Source: Muribaculaceae bacterium Isolate-104 (HZI)
Lineage (GTDB): Bacteria; Bacteroidota; Bacteroidia; Bacteroidales; Muribaculaceae
NCBI GenBank assembly: GCA_003762715.1
Contig: RIBJ01000061.1
Location: 1-50,740, forward strand
Length of the DNA: 50,740 nt
Direction of reading: 5' to 3'
Shown here: one piece after another, positions 8,702 through 17,914 of the stretch
Position numbering within the stretch: position 1 is the stretch's first letter
Layout of the letters: every line of letters begins with the position of its first letter
Program-made: the position numbers and the translations under genes
The notes under the pieces: generated by a model
Told to the model about the DNA's origin: nothing
Database searches by the model: none
What the model saw: only the letters and a program-made list of their open reading frames with translations

Positions 8702-9505
8702 ATGACTAATCCGACAACCGACCTTAATGTAGCTATTTTGCCGCTGGATATCAGGCAAAATGATGTTGACAGCAATCTCTGTGCTGTGGAAACAGCCATA
8801 GCCGGGCTTAAGCCGAACACCGATATGATTGTTCTTCCGGAGATGTTCAGCACCGGATTCACGACAGACAAAAAGATTATCTCTTCAGTTGCCGAAAGCA
8901 ATCACGGCAAGACAATCACGCGCTTGCGCGAATTGTCGACAAAGAACGGCATTGCAATATGGGGCGGTTTTGTGGCAAAAGAGGGCTCAGATTTTTTCAA
9001 CCGGGGCTTCATGATATGCGCCGACGGCTCAATTGAGTTTTACGATAAGCGACATCTTTTCAGAATGGGCGGAGAGCGTGAAGTTTTCACTTCGGGGCAT
9101 TCCCGGTCGCCGATTGTAAACATAAAAGGGTGGAAACTCGCAATGGCGATATGCTATGATATCAGATTTCCCGCATGGAACCGCAATCTCAACCTGAAAT
9201 ACGATGCACTTATTGTTCCGGCAAACTGGGCTCATTCAAGGTTATATGCCTGGAAACAGCTACTCATAGCCCGCGCCATTGAAAATCAGGCGTATGTGGT
9301 GGGTTGCAACCGCAGCGGCACAGACGAGTTCGGTGAATATCCTCTGGAGGACTCCTTTGCATTCAACCACTGGGGCAAAGAAATTTCAGAGGCAGCCCCG
9401 TCAGGCATACTTTATTGTGAATTCAATGCAGCCCAGCTAATCCGTGACCGCGAACGTTTTTGTCCCTGGCGCGATGCCGACAAATTCGAGTTTACTGATA
9501 ACTAA
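8702..9505 (+). CDS. Nitrilase-superfamily amidohydrolase (omega-amidase-like)
   Basis: The C-N hydrolase catalytic triad is complete: E47 (LPEMFSTGF), K116 (YDKRHLF) and C151 (AICYDIRFP). The 267-residue length, the FSTGF motif after the glutamate and the FRMGGE segment match YafV/Nit2-type omega-amidases. These hydrolyse 2-oxoglutaramate or 2-oxosuccinamate to the keto acid and ammonia in the cytoplasm. The gene is the last of the plus-strand unit and overlaps the 3' end of coaE, on the other strand, by 14 bases, with no terminator between them. A second superfamily member, aguB, lies at 20404. Confidence 0.9.
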   Translation: MTNPTTDLNVAILPLDIRQNDVDSNLCAVETAIAGLKPNTDMIVLPEMFSTGFTTDKKIISSVAESNHGKTITRLRELSTKNGIAIWGGFVAKEGSDFFNRGFMICADGSIEFYDKRHLFRMGGEREVFTSGHSRSPIVNIKGWKLAMAICYDIRFPAWNRNLNLKYDALIVPANWAHSRLYAWKQLLIARAIENQAYVVGCNRSGTDEFGEYPLEDSFAFNHWGKEISEAAPSGILYCEFNAAQLIRDRERFCPWRDADKFEFTDN

Positions 9506-10064
9506 GTAATTCAAGTACTCTGGGCAATACCGGAGTCACTCCATCATTGACAATATCGAATATGTGGGGATGCGGCTCATAATCGCAGTAACTGTCCTGC
9601 GCCGCTATCCTATCCTCGACCTGCCGAGGAGTCATGCCACTGCGCTTCATGACCCGTTCAATCCGTAAATCACGCGACGCGGTTACATTCCACACGGCAT
9701 CCACTACCCTGTCGAGGCTACTCTGATAAAGAATTGCGGTTTCAACAAAAGCGATATCCCTGAAGACATACCAGTCCATTAAATCAGCTTTAACAGCATC
9801 ATGAACCATGCTGTTAAGAAGATTAAGTTTTATTTCGCTGCCAAATACCTCTTCGGCAAGCAGCTTTCTGTCTATGACTCCGGATTCGTCAACTGCTGCC
9901 CGACAGATTTCGTTCCTTATGCGTTTTTTTATGGCTTCGCTCTCATCCATAATGTATTTCGCTCTGCTGTCGCAGTCATATACATCATAGCCGAGAACAC
10001 CAAGCATTTCCGCAACAACGCTTTTGCCACTGCCAATGCCTCCGGTAAGTGCTATAAGAGCCAT
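9492..10064 (-). CDS. coaE: Dephospho-CoA kinase
   Basis: CoaE phosphorylates dephospho-CoA in the last step of coenzyme A synthesis. The 190-residue protein starts with the P-loop GGIGSGKS (8-15). It contains the DCDSRAK segment after the second strand and the LID-type region RVMKRSGM. Length is normal. It is the last gene of a nusB-yajC-ybbR-coaE operon, 4 bases after the ybbR stop, an arrangement I recall from other Bacteroidales. Confidence 0.95.
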   Translation of the reverse strand: MALIALTGGIGSGKSVVAEMLGVLGYDVYDCDSRAKYIMDESEAIKKRIRNEICRAAVDESGVIDRKLLAEEVFGSEIKLNLLNSMVHDAVKADLMDWYVFRDIAFVETAILYQSSLDRVVDAVWNVTASRDLRIERVMKRSGMTPRQVEDRIAAQDSYCDYEPHPHIFDIVNDGVTPVLPRVLELLSYQ

Positions 10065-10068
10065 AGTA

Positions 10069-11046
10069 TCAAAGGTTCAGGTGACGTTCTATGATATACT
10101 CCACGCTATCAGGAACCACACTTATGTTATGGCACACAGGCGGCAACGCGGATAAGTTGACTTTTACTTTCTGTGTCAGTACGTTTATGTCGCTGTATTC
10201 GACAAAAGCCCTCAGCGGCATATCCTTATGATATTCGCTCAACGGTACAAGATAGTTTACCTGAACCCGGGACGGGAATGTTATCATTCCGGTATTGTCC
10301 GGCATACCGATGCGCTCTACCGCCACCGAGCGTGTTTTCAGGATAAGAGGCTCTACAGGTATGGTTATCGTAACCTTGTCGGGTATTATTCTAAGACCTG
10401 ATACAGGCTTTATAGCCACTTCTATTCTTGTTGTGTCGCGCAAGGATGCCCTGCTGAATTTTTCTGTTTCCACTTGCGTCAGTGACAGAGGCACCCCGTT
10501 TATGCCGTACACTTTCACCGAATCGACATTTGCGGTTATGGGTCCGTTGATTATACTTTGCAAAGATGGATGCACATCCGCGTTTATAATTATAGGCAAT
10601 GAAACTCCCGGCGCGGTTGTATACGTAACTCTCACAGAGTCCGGACGAACAGACATAATCTGCACACCCTGTCCGAAATAATCTCTCAGGCGGCTGTCTA
10701 TCTTAACCTTTGAGAGGGAGAATACGTTTTTCTCAGTAATATTGTCGGAAAATTTAATTTTCAGTTCAGGCAGCCTGCCCCACATATAGCGGAGTAGCTG
10801 AGTGCCCTTTCCCTGAACAGACACCCCCATGTGGCTCGGAATATTGCCTATGACAATCACACTGTCGGGAACATCCGTGAGCTCCACCGGCACCTCATAG
10901 TCGCGTTGAACTTCGGAGTCCAAAGACAGAAGCACCCAGAAGACAAACGCCACACAGACACACATTAAATAAAGAAGCATATCCTTGCCTTTGGAGGAGT
11001 GCAAGGCTTTATGCAACTTCTCTACAAGACTTCGGATACGCTCCAT
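10069..11046 (-). CDS. YbbR-like domain protein
   Basis: The 325-residue protein has a single membrane segment near its N-terminus (about 23-43: LLYLMCVCVAFVFWVLLSL), so the rest is probably periplasmic. The remainder is beta-rich and contains repeated segments of YbbR type, as seen in CdaR, the regulator of the diadenylate cyclase CdaA. In this operon it is not next to a cyclase gene but between yajC and coaE. Its function in Bacteroidetes is not established. Confidence 0.82.
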   Translation of the reverse strand: MERIRSLVEKLHKALHSSKGKDMLLYLMCVCVAFVFWVLLSLDSEVQRDYEVPVELTDVPDSVIVIGNIPSHMGVSVQGKGTQLLRYMWGRLPELKIKFSDNITEKNVFSLSKVKIDSRLRDYFGQGVQIMSVRPDSVRVTYTTAPGVSLPIIINADVHPSLQSIINGPITANVDSVKVYGINGVPLSLTQVETEKFSRASLRDTTRIEVAIKPVSGLRIIPDKVTITIPVEPLILKTRSVAVERIGMPDNTGMITFPSRVQVNYLVPLSEYHKDMPLRAFVEYSDINVLTQKVKVNLSALPPVCHNISVVPDSVEYIIERHLNL

Positions 11047-11076
11047 GACCTATGAAGACTTTTTTAATGCCGTAGT

Positions 11077-11418
11077 TTATTTGGCATCCTCTATCTTGTT
11101 GCTGGTATCCATCTGGACATCTGCGGCAGAAGGATAAACAGAGCCTTTGTCTACTGTGATTTCCACACCTTTGGATATTTCAACAACAAATGTTGTTTCT
11201 TTTATTCTGCGTATTCTGCCGTATATGCCTCCGGCTGTAACTATATTGTCACCGACAGAAATGCGTTCACGGAATTTGCGTATTTCTTTTTGTTTTTTCT
11301 GTTGAGGACGTATCATGAAGAAGTAGAAAATCGCGATAAGCACAACTATCATGATAAGATTCATGGCACCGGCGCCCTGACCGCCGTCGGCCTGAAGAAG
11401 TACAAGGTTGTTAATCAT
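11077..11418 (-). CDS. yajC: Preprotein translocase accessory subunit YajC
   Basis: YajC is a small inner-membrane protein associated with SecDF and the SecYEG translocon. This copy has 113 residues, one transmembrane helix (about 18-36) and the signature FFMIRPQQKKQKE directly after it. The conserved soluble part includes VGDNIVTAGGIYGRI. It is preceded by nusB (19-base gap) and followed by the ybbR-like gene (30-base gap) in the same operon. Confidence 0.95.
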   Translation of the reverse strand: MINNLVLLQADGGQGAGAMNLIMIVVLIAIFYFFMIRPQQKKQKEIRKFRERISVGDNIVTAGGIYGRIRRIKETTFVVEISKGVEITVDKGSVYPSAADVQMDTSNKIEDAK

Positions 11419-11437
11419 TGTCTATTGTTTTAAATTG

Positions 11438-12868
11438 TTATTGTTTTGTCAGTTTGCCCTCCGAGCGCAGACAGTTTATTACCGAATACAGAATACCGTT
11501 TATAAACTGACCGCTTCGCGGAGTGCTGTATGAGTTTGCTATCTCAATGTATTCGTTCAATGTAACCGGAACCGGTATAGCCGGAAAGTTCAGCAGTTCG
11601 GCAATAGCCGCTACCATTATCACTCCGTCCATGAACGCGAGGCGCTCCGGATCCCATTGGCTCGAATTGATGAATCTGTCGATATACGAACGATACTCGT
11701 CAAGATTGTTTACCGAGTACATGAACAGTTCTGCCCCGAATCGGGCATCCTCGTCATCTTTGTATTTGGGCAGCAACGCCACCGGCTCTTCTTTTGATGC
11801 CGCGATTCTCTTTATTGTCTTCAACACGAAAGTACCCATTATCTCAAGGTCGTCATTCCAGTACACGCTCTTGGATTCGAGAGCCTCCGCCAATTCGTCG
11901 GACGGCAGTATTACAGACTTGAACAGCGCCCTCCACAGCTCGCAGTCATCGGCTCGGGTTACACTTTCTTTTTCCATATACTCTTTGTATATGGAAGATG
12001 ACAACACCAAATCCAGTAATTTTTTGGTAAGGGTATCATCATCTGTCCAGTCTACAGGGTTGTCTTTAAGGTAAGCAACCATGTCCGGGCTTTCCTGAAT
12101 GAGTCTTGGCAGTATGTTGTCTACAAATCTTGTATCGGGGTTCAAATCTTCCGCAGTTGGCAGGTATTTGTGCTTTGCGGCATCAAGTTTCTGATCCTGA
12201 AGTCGTGTAAGTTCCACCGGCAGGAGCAGCAATGCGTGATACAGCTCGTATGCTTTGTCAAGCGAACGGTCAAGTGAATTACGGGCATCATTCAGCGTCG
12301 AGCGGGTGTCGCTATAGCTTTCCAGAGTCTCGACAGCCATGTTTATGCCTTTCTCAAAACCGGCAAGCGTAAACTCGGGGTTCTTTCTTGCACACTCCAG
12401 ATACTCCTCGTCTTTTAGAAGAATTGTCTTTATTACTGTTGTCCAGAAATTGAGGTCGGTCTTGACATCCTTGTCTTTCAGACGGATATAGCTTCTGTAC
12501 ACAGCTGAATTTAAAATTTTGTTGTAGATATTCAGCGTACATGAGTCAAAATCGGCTATGCGCGGGGTGCCTTTTGTTGTAAATATCCTCACGCGGTCTT
12601 CCGCCATAAGAGCCCGGATTATTTTGTTTGACGACAGATATTTGTTGTCTGTCGCAGCGGAATGAGGATTTTTCTGACCGGCTCCTCGGACATTGAATCC
12701 GGACAATTGCATTATGAACAGCAGAGTGTCAAGATATATCGCGTAAGCGAAACGTTTGTCACGAGTCGGAGACTCCGGAAGAGTCTCTATTTTAAATTCA
12801 CTTTTTGTAAGAAGGTAGGAGTAAAGCAACTGCACTACCTTTGTACGAATCAAAACGCGATTTATCAT
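11438..12868 (-). CDS. nusB: Transcription antitermination factor NusB, extended form with an internal duplication
   Basis: NusB binds boxA RNA with NusE (S10) in antitermination complexes on rRNA operons. The canonical NusB fold is in the last 100 residues: FMDGVIMVAAIAELLNFP and VTLNEYIEIANSYSTPRSGQFINGIL. With the ATG at 12868 the protein has 476 residues, against about 140 in E. coli and, from memory, about 310 in Bacteroides. The extra length looks like a tandem duplication: residues 40-182 resemble 205-352 at an offset of 165-170 (Y124/Y294, Y127/Y297, W142/W312; AYAIY/AYELY). An upstream in-frame codon at 12913 would only add a nonconserved stretch. A -7 element at 12942-12949 gives a leader of about 70 bases. 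Head gene of nusB-yajC-ybbR-coaE. Confidence 0.92.
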   Translation of the reverse strand: MINRVLIRTKVVQLLYSYLLTKSEFKIETLPESPTRDKRFAYAIYLDTLLFIMQLSGFNVRGAGQKNPHSAATDNKYLSSNKIIRALMAEDRVRIFTTKGTPRIADFDSCTLNIYNKILNSAVYRSYIRLKDKDVKTDLNFWTTVIKTILLKDEEYLECARKNPEFTLAGFEKGINMAVETLESYSDTRSTLNDARNSLDRSLDKAYELYHALLLLPVELTRLQDQKLDAAKHKYLPTAEDLNPDTRFVDNILPRLIQESPDMVAYLKDNPVDWTDDDTLTKKLLDLVLSSSIYKEYMEKESVTRADDCELWRALFKSVILPSDELAEALESKSVYWNDDLEIMGTFVLKTIKRIAASKEEPVALLPKYKDDEDARFGAELFMYSVNNLDEYRSYIDRFINSSQWDPERLAFMDGVIMVAAIAELLNFPAIPVPVTLNEYIEIANSYSTPRSGQFINGILYSVINCLRSEGKLTKQ

Positions 12869-12941
12869 TATGCTAATTTTTACTGTCCATGCCGGTTTCC
12901 TGCCGGGACTCATCCCGAAGCGGCATGACTTTAATTTTGTG

Positions 12942-12949
12942 CAAAGGTA
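12942..12949 (-). promoter_or_regulatory. -7 promoter element of the nusB operon
   Basis: The minus strand reads TACCTTTG, matching TAnnTTTG. It lies between the end of thiL and nusB, so the nusB operon need not depend on readthrough from thiL. Confidence 0.6.
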
Positions 12950-12997
12950 CGCAATCGCGGCGAAACTTTTGCGTTTCTTTGTATTTTATTGAAAAAA

Positions 12998-14026
12998 TCA
13001 AGCCATGTGGTTGAATCCCTGAGCCTTCAACGGCATCTCTGTGCCATCTCTGGTTATCATTGCACATCCCAGGTCTTCTTTTGTGATGTGCCCTATCACT
13101 TTTATGCCCGGAAGCCGGTCGACTTTATCATGAAAATGAAGCGGTACTGTGAACAGCAGTTCATAGTCTTCACCTCCGTTCATAGCCGCAGTGACAAGAT
13201 TCATGCCGAGTTCCTCCGCCATTACCGCCGTCTGGTAGTCGATAGGAATCCTGTCCTCATACACACGACATCCGGTGCCGCTTGCCTTACACAGATGCAG
13301 GAGTTCGGAAGACAGCCCGTCGCTTATGTCAATCATCGAAGTCGGCAAAATGCCTTCTTTAGCCAGCTCTGCAATTATATCTTTTCTTGCCTCCGGCTTT
13401 AGCTGCCTCTCAACCAGATACTCCTTGCCTTCAAATCTGGGCACAAAATCTTTTTGCCCGGCAGAGGCGGTTTTTTCACGTTCAAGCAGCTGAAGCCCCA
13501 TATATGCGGCTCCGAGGTCTCCTGAAACGCATATCAGGTCGGTATCTTTCGCTCCGTCGCGACCGACAACAGCTCCCTTTTTGGCATCGCCGATGCAGGT
13601 TATAGATATTACAAGCCCTGAACGCGAGGATGTGGTGTCTCCTCCCACCAAATCCACTCCATAGATTTCGCAGGCGAGTCTTATGCCTGAATACAGCGCT
13701 TCGAGATGCTCGACCGTAAACCTTGACGACACTCCAAGACCGACAGTAATCTGCCGCGGGGTTCCGTTCATGGCGTATATATCGGAGAAGTTTACGACAG
13801 CAGATTTGTATCCAAGATGCTTGAGCGGCATGTATGTAAGGTCGAAATGCACTCCTTCCAGAAGCATGTCGGTGGTTACGAGTACTTCAGTGTCAGGATA
13901 TTCCAATACAGCCGCGTCATCGCCTACGCCTTTTACTGTCGAGCGGTTTTCCATAGGAAAATCCTCTGTAAGACGGTCTATTAATCCGAATTCACCCAAC
14001 CGGGATATTTCTGTCTGCTGTTCCAT
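12998..14026 (-). CDS. thiL: Thiamine-monophosphate kinase
   Basis: ThiL phosphorylates thiamine monophosphate to the active diphosphate. The protein (342 residues from the ATG at 14026) has the family motifs GVGDDAAVL near the N-terminus, the SDIYAMNG segment, GGDTTSS, and ISDGLSSEL in the C-terminal half. A TTG at 14065 would overlap the punA stop, but the conserved sequence begins at EISRLGEFG, so the ATG is preferred. It is the last gene of the sppA-lpxK-punA-thiL series. No other thiamine gene is nearby, so the clustering is not functional in an obvious way. Confidence 0.94.
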   Translation of the reverse strand: MEQQTEISRLGEFGLIDRLTEDFPMENRSTVKGVGDDAAVLEYPDTEVLVTTDMLLEGVHFDLTYMPLKHLGYKSAVVNFSDIYAMNGTPRQITVGLGVSSRFTVEHLEALYSGIRLACEIYGVDLVGGDTTSSRSGLVISITCIGDAKKGAVVGRDGAKDTDLICVSGDLGAAYMGLQLLEREKTASAGQKDFVPRFEGKEYLVERQLKPEARKDIIAELAKEGILPTSMIDISDGLSSELLHLCKASGTGCRVYEDRIPIDYQTAVMAEELGMNLVTAAMNGGEDYELLFTVPLHFHDKVDRLPGIKVIGHITKEDLGCAMITRDGTEMPLKAQGFNHMA

Positions 14027-14061
14027 AATATGGGGATATTTAGAGAATAACGCCGCTGAGG

Positions 14062-14877
14062 TCAATCTGCTTTTTCAATGAGTTCTCTCATTATTTCCAT
14101 CATTTTCGGCTGTGCTGCCGCCGCGGCTTTCTGAACCTCTTCATGGGTAGGCACATCTGTGACATCCTTGCCTCCGAGGTCGGTTATTACAGATACTCCG
14201 AACACACTCATTCCGGCATGATTTGCAACTATTACTTCCGGCACTGTTGACATACCTACAGCATCGCCGCCTATAATACGGAAAAATTCATACTCGGCAG
14301 GTGTTTCAAAAGTGGGTCCGGGAACGCCAACGTATACTCCATGCATGACTCTCAAGCCTCGCTCTGTTGCAATTTCATCGGCAAGTCCGATAAGTTTTTT
14401 GGAATACGCCTCTGTCATAGCAGGGAAACGGGGTCCGAGTTCTTCATGGTTCCTACCTCTCAGCGGATTTTCGGGGAACATATTGATATGGTCGGTAATA
14501 ATCATTATGTCTCCTACTCTAAACTCCTTGTTCATGCCTCCGGCAGCATTGCTGACAAACAGGGTTTTAACTCCAAGAGCTTTCATTACCCGCACCGGAA
14601 ATGTCACCTGCTTCATGTCGTAGCCTTCGTAGTAATGGAAGCGTCCCTGCATTGCCATAACAGGTTTTGAGCCAAGTTTTCCGAATATGAGGTTTCCACT
14701 GTGCCCCTCTACTGTAGATACAGGGAAATTGGGAATAGAGGTGTATGGTATGAACTGCTTGTCGGAAATATGGTCCACCAATGCGCCGAGTCCGGTGCCA
14801 AGAATAATGGCGGTATCGGGAACAGAAGCTACTTGTGAGCGGATAAAGTCTGCGCTTTCTTTTATTTTTTCAAGCAT
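14062..14877 (-). CDS. punA: Purine-nucleoside phosphorylase
   Basis: The enzyme cleaves purine nucleosides with phosphate to the free base and ribose 1-phosphate. The 271-residue protein is of the trimeric type: GTGLG at the N-terminus, VEGHSGNL for phosphate binding, the SNAAGGMN loop and the GMSTVPEVIVANH segment. All catalytic-region motifs look intact. It lies 35 bases before thiL and about 49 bases after lpxK, in the same orientation. Confidence 0.95.
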   Translation of the reverse strand: MLEKIKESADFIRSQVASVPDTAIILGTGLGALVDHISDKQFIPYTSIPNFPVSTVEGHSGNLIFGKLGSKPVMAMQGRFHYYEGYDMKQVTFPVRVMKALGVKTLFVSNAAGGMNKEFRVGDIMIITDHINMFPENPLRGRNHEELGPRFPAMTEAYSKKLIGLADEIATERGLRVMHGVYVGVPGPTFETPAEYEFFRIIGGDAVGMSTVPEVIVANHAGMSVFGVSVITDLGGKDVTDVPTHEEVQKAAAAAQPKMMEIMRELIEKAD

Positions 14878-14926
14878 GGTCTATATTTTATTATAGTTAA
14901 TAAACAATGAGTTTGTCGTATATTGT

Positions 14927-16030
14927 TCAATACCGTGGGGTATTATTATTAAGTTTTTGTTTCAATACAGACGCCAGCGTCTGACCTCCATAGGGTACAA
15001 ACTCCACTGATATTGGCACATAGTAGGAGCAGGCTCTCAAATCTGGCGGGAAGTATGGATTATTACACAGCCGTACGGCATCTTTTTCTGTGGTGATAAT
15101 CAGTTTGTCTTCACTCTTAAGCGAGGCAAACTTTCGCTGTATCGCCTCCATGTCGGCCCGGCTGAAATTGTGGTGGTCCTCAAATATCATAAGCTTGACC
15201 TTTGCACCGAACACTCGCAGATAGCGGATAAAGGGTCGAGGGTTTGCCACTCCTGCCACAGCAAGTATGGTATTTGCCTTGCTCAGATTGCCCAGCCTCG
15301 GCGCCGGCTCGTTGTTATGAAGTTCAGGGAACAGCGGCACCAACGGCAGATACCGGTAGCGTGAAAACAGCAGACTCTGGTAAGGGAAGAGGTCAAAATT
15401 TTTATTAAATATGGCGTAGTCGACAGGCTTCATGTCCTCCGGGCACTTTGTAAGGACTACAATATCCGCCCTGTCCATTGATTTTACGGGTTCTCGCAAT
15501 CTGCCAAGCGGCAAAAGCCTGTCGTTGTACACCGGACGTACATGCTCTGTGAGCAAAACCGATATGCGGGGTTTCACATAGCGGTGCTGGAATGCGTCAT
15601 CAAGAACTATCAGGTTCAGCGCCGGATTCAGTTCAAGCATTTTTCTGATACCGTCGACTCGTTTTTCACAAACGGCTACCATTATGCCCCGGTTTTCAAA
15701 TTTTCGGTATATCTGGTACGGCTCGTCTCCGATGTCCTCCGGACGGGATTTTCGGCTTGCAAGGACAAATCCTTTTGTCTGACGGCGGTAGCCTCGGCTG
15801 AGCATTCCTATGCGGTAATCGCTGCTCAACGCATTTATGATATACTCGGTGTGGGGTGTTTTTCCGGCACCTCCTACTGTCAGGTTACCGACAACAATCA
15901 CGGGGATGTCAAATTTATGCTGCGGCAACAGCCCTTTGTCAAACATAAGGTTGCGTATCCCCACTCCCAGTCCGTAAAGTCGTGAAAGCGGGTAAAGCAA
16001 AAGAGCAGACAGCAAACCTCGTCCGGTCAT
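14927..16030 (-). CDS. lpxK: Tetraacyldisaccharide 4'-kinase
   Basis: LpxK adds the 4'-phosphate to the lipid A precursor at the cytoplasmic face of the inner membrane. The 367-residue protein has an N-terminal hydrophobic/amphipathic segment and the Walker A-like GNLTVGGAGKTP. The LDDAFQHR motif, characteristic of LpxK, is also clear. Length is slightly above the usual 330. The gene follows sppA after 8 bases, so lipid A synthesis is cotranscribed with an envelope protease. Its presence confirms a Gram-negative envelope. Confidence 0.95.
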   Translation of the reverse strand: MTGRGLLSALLLYPLSRLYGLGVGIRNLMFDKGLLPQHKFDIPVIVVGNLTVGGAGKTPHTEYIINALSSDYRIGMLSRGYRRQTKGFVLASRKSRPEDIGDEPYQIYRKFENRGIMVAVCEKRVDGIRKMLELNPALNLIVLDDAFQHRYVKPRISVLLTEHVRPVYNDRLLPLGRLREPVKSMDRADIVVLTKCPEDMKPVDYAIFNKNFDLFPYQSLLFSRYRYLPLVPLFPELHNNEPAPRLGNLSKANTILAVAGVANPRPFIRYLRVFGAKVKLMIFEDHHNFSRADMEAIQRKFASLKSEDKLIITTEKDAVRLCNNPYFPPDLRACSYYVPISVEFVPYGGQTLASVLKQKLNNNTPRY

Positions 16031-16038
16031 ATCTCAGT

Positions 16039-17820
16039 TTATCGGATGTCTATATAATCCATACGCGCCTGTACCGGGCTCATTTCCTGAACAGACCGTG
16101 TAATGGTGTAAAACCGGGCGTTGTCCTCGCCAAGGAACTCTGTAACGAATCTGGTTTTCATGCTTTTGCTGAGGTCAACCATCTCTTCCCACCATTTGAA
16201 TTTCACTTTGGGATATTCTTTTATATAGTAGTCATTTTCCGCTCCGATTTCAGCCGCAATGTCTCTGACTGCAACATCAAGACCGCCCATATTGTCCACA
16301 AGACCGATTTCCATCGCGGTTCTGCCGTCCCACACGCGACCCTCGGCTATTGCCTTTATTGAATCGACAGACAGACCTCTGCCTTCCGCGCAACGTTTCA
16401 CAAACAGCTCATAGCCGTTTTCAACCATGTTTTGCATGGCACCTTTCATAGATTCGCTCATGGGTGAATATATGTTCGGGAAAGAGCCTTTGTTTGTTGC
16501 CACAGTGGCTGTGTTTATGCCAATCTTGTCATTGAGCAGTTTCTGTGCATTTGGAATAAGGCCGAAGATTCCTATAGAACCGGTCAGTGTAACCGGCTCC
16601 GCATAGATTCGGTCTGCGCCACAGGATATATAGTATCCGCCAGAAGCGGCGTAATCGCCCATTGAAACATAGAACGGCTTGCCTGTTCTTGACTTGAATT
16701 GCTCAAGCGCTTCCCATATCTGTTCAGAAGCATAAGCGCTGCCACCTCCTGAATTGACTCGGAGAATGAGAGCTTCCACATCTTCATTATCGGCAATATC
16801 AAGAATCTGAGGTACAAGTCTGTCGCTCGCTATGCCTGTAGACGCTCCTTCGGTAATATCGCCCAGCGCGTAAAGAACGGCTATCTGTTTTTTGCCTGAG
16901 CTTTTGCCGTCAGAGAGGTTTCTTGCCAACGCGTATTTGTCAAATGCCACAAACCTCGGTTCGGTTTCATCTTCGTCAAGCCCGCTTGCAGCCGCCAGCA
17001 ATGAATCGACCTGATGTCGGTACATTGCCGCGTCGGCAAGGTGGTTTTCTAAATAATAGCTGTATTCTTTGGTATAGGTATAGTCGTCAGCCCATCCATT
17101 AACCGCAGCGGTGTCCACCTTGCGGCCGTTTGCAACTTCTTCTCGCAAGCTGCTCCAAATGTTCTGTAAAAACGCGTTTGTCTGCTCTCTGTTTGCCTCA
17201 CTCATGTCATTAAGCACAAAGGGTTCCACTGCGCTTTTGAATGTGCCAACCTTCACCACCTGGACTTCGATTCCGGCTTTTTCAAGCAGGTTTTTGAAAT
17301 ACATTGTTGTAGCCGTAAGTCCGTGGACATCAATAGTACCTGCGGGATTCACAAAGAGGGAGTCTGCTACAGAAGACGCTATAATGTAGTCTGACTGCGA
17401 ATAGCCGTCGCTGTATGCCATAATCCATTTGCCGCTGTCGGAGAATTTCCGAAGAGCTGTCACTATTGACTGAATCTGTGCAAGCCCGGCGCTTATACCT
17501 TTGCAATCAAGATATATGCCTTCTATGTCGTTGTCTTCGGCAGCATTTTCAATCGAAGCTACAAGTGTGTTCAAAGGAATCTGGTCTACACTTTCGCCGT
17601 AAATCTCTGAAACAATGTCTTTTGGAGTCTGACGATCTACTATTTCACCTGACAATGTGACAAGCAGCACACTGTTATTTCTGACTACCGGAACTTCGGG
17701 AGATGCCGACGATGAAGCCGCGATGACCCCTATCATCATAACAATCAGCAATCCGAACAATAATACAGACACCCACACTCCGGCGAGAGCCCCCAAAAAG
17801 GATATGAAGAAACGTTTCAT
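16039..17820 (-). CDS. sppA: Signal peptide peptidase SppA, 67K type
   Basis: SppA degrades leftover signal peptides in the cytoplasmic membrane with a Ser-Lys dyad. The 593-residue protein has an N-terminal membrane anchor (about 9-35) and two tandem S49 domains. The dyad residues are visible: K195 in VGTFKSAVEPF (first repeat) and S393 in DYAASGGYYIS (second repeat). The length is right for the two-domain form. It is the first gene of the series, with a -7 element upstream at 17867-17874. Confidence 0.95.
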   Translation of the reverse strand: MKRFFISFLGALAGVWVSVLLFGLLIVMMIGVIAASSSASPEVPVVRNNSVLLVTLSGEIVDRQTPKDIVSEIYGESVDQIPLNTLVASIENAAEDNDIEGIYLDCKGISAGLAQIQSIVTALRKFSDSGKWIMAYSDGYSQSDYIIASSVADSLFVNPAGTIDVHGLTATTMYFKNLLEKAGIEVQVVKVGTFKSAVEPFVLNDMSEANREQTNAFLQNIWSSLREEVANGRKVDTAAVNGWADDYTYTKEYSYYLENHLADAAMYRHQVDSLLAAASGLDEDETEPRFVAFDKYALARNLSDGKSSGKKQIAVLYALGDITEGASTGIASDRLVPQILDIADNEDVEALILRVNSGGGSAYASEQIWEALEQFKSRTGKPFYVSMGDYAASGGYYISCGADRIYAEPVTLTGSIGIFGLIPNAQKLLNDKIGINTATVATNKGSFPNIYSPMSESMKGAMQNMVENGYELFVKRCAEGRGLSVDSIKAIAEGRVWDGRTAMEIGLVDNMGGLDVAVRDIAAEIGAENDYYIKEYPKVKFKWWEEMVDLSKSMKTRFVTEFLGEDNARFYTITRSVQEMSPVQARMDYIDIR

Positions 17821-17866
17821 TTTTTGTTATGTTATTTTGCCTATACGGATTAGGCGCGTATCTGTG

Positions 17867-17874
17867 CAAAATTA
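17867..17874 (-). promoter_or_regulatory. -7 promoter element of the sppA operon
   Basis: The minus strand reads TAATTTTG, a match to TAnnTTTG, 47 bases before the sppA ATG. It lies in the 94-base gap after the alpha/beta hydrolase gene. Confidence 0.55.
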
Positions 17875-17914
17875 GTAAAAAAATTATGTTAATCGGTTTT
17901 TTATTGCGAATTTA

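Noticed and set aside
12869-12913. Longer N-terminus for NusB
   Set aside because: The added 15 residues are not conserved; the family start MINRVLIR fits the ATG at 12868.
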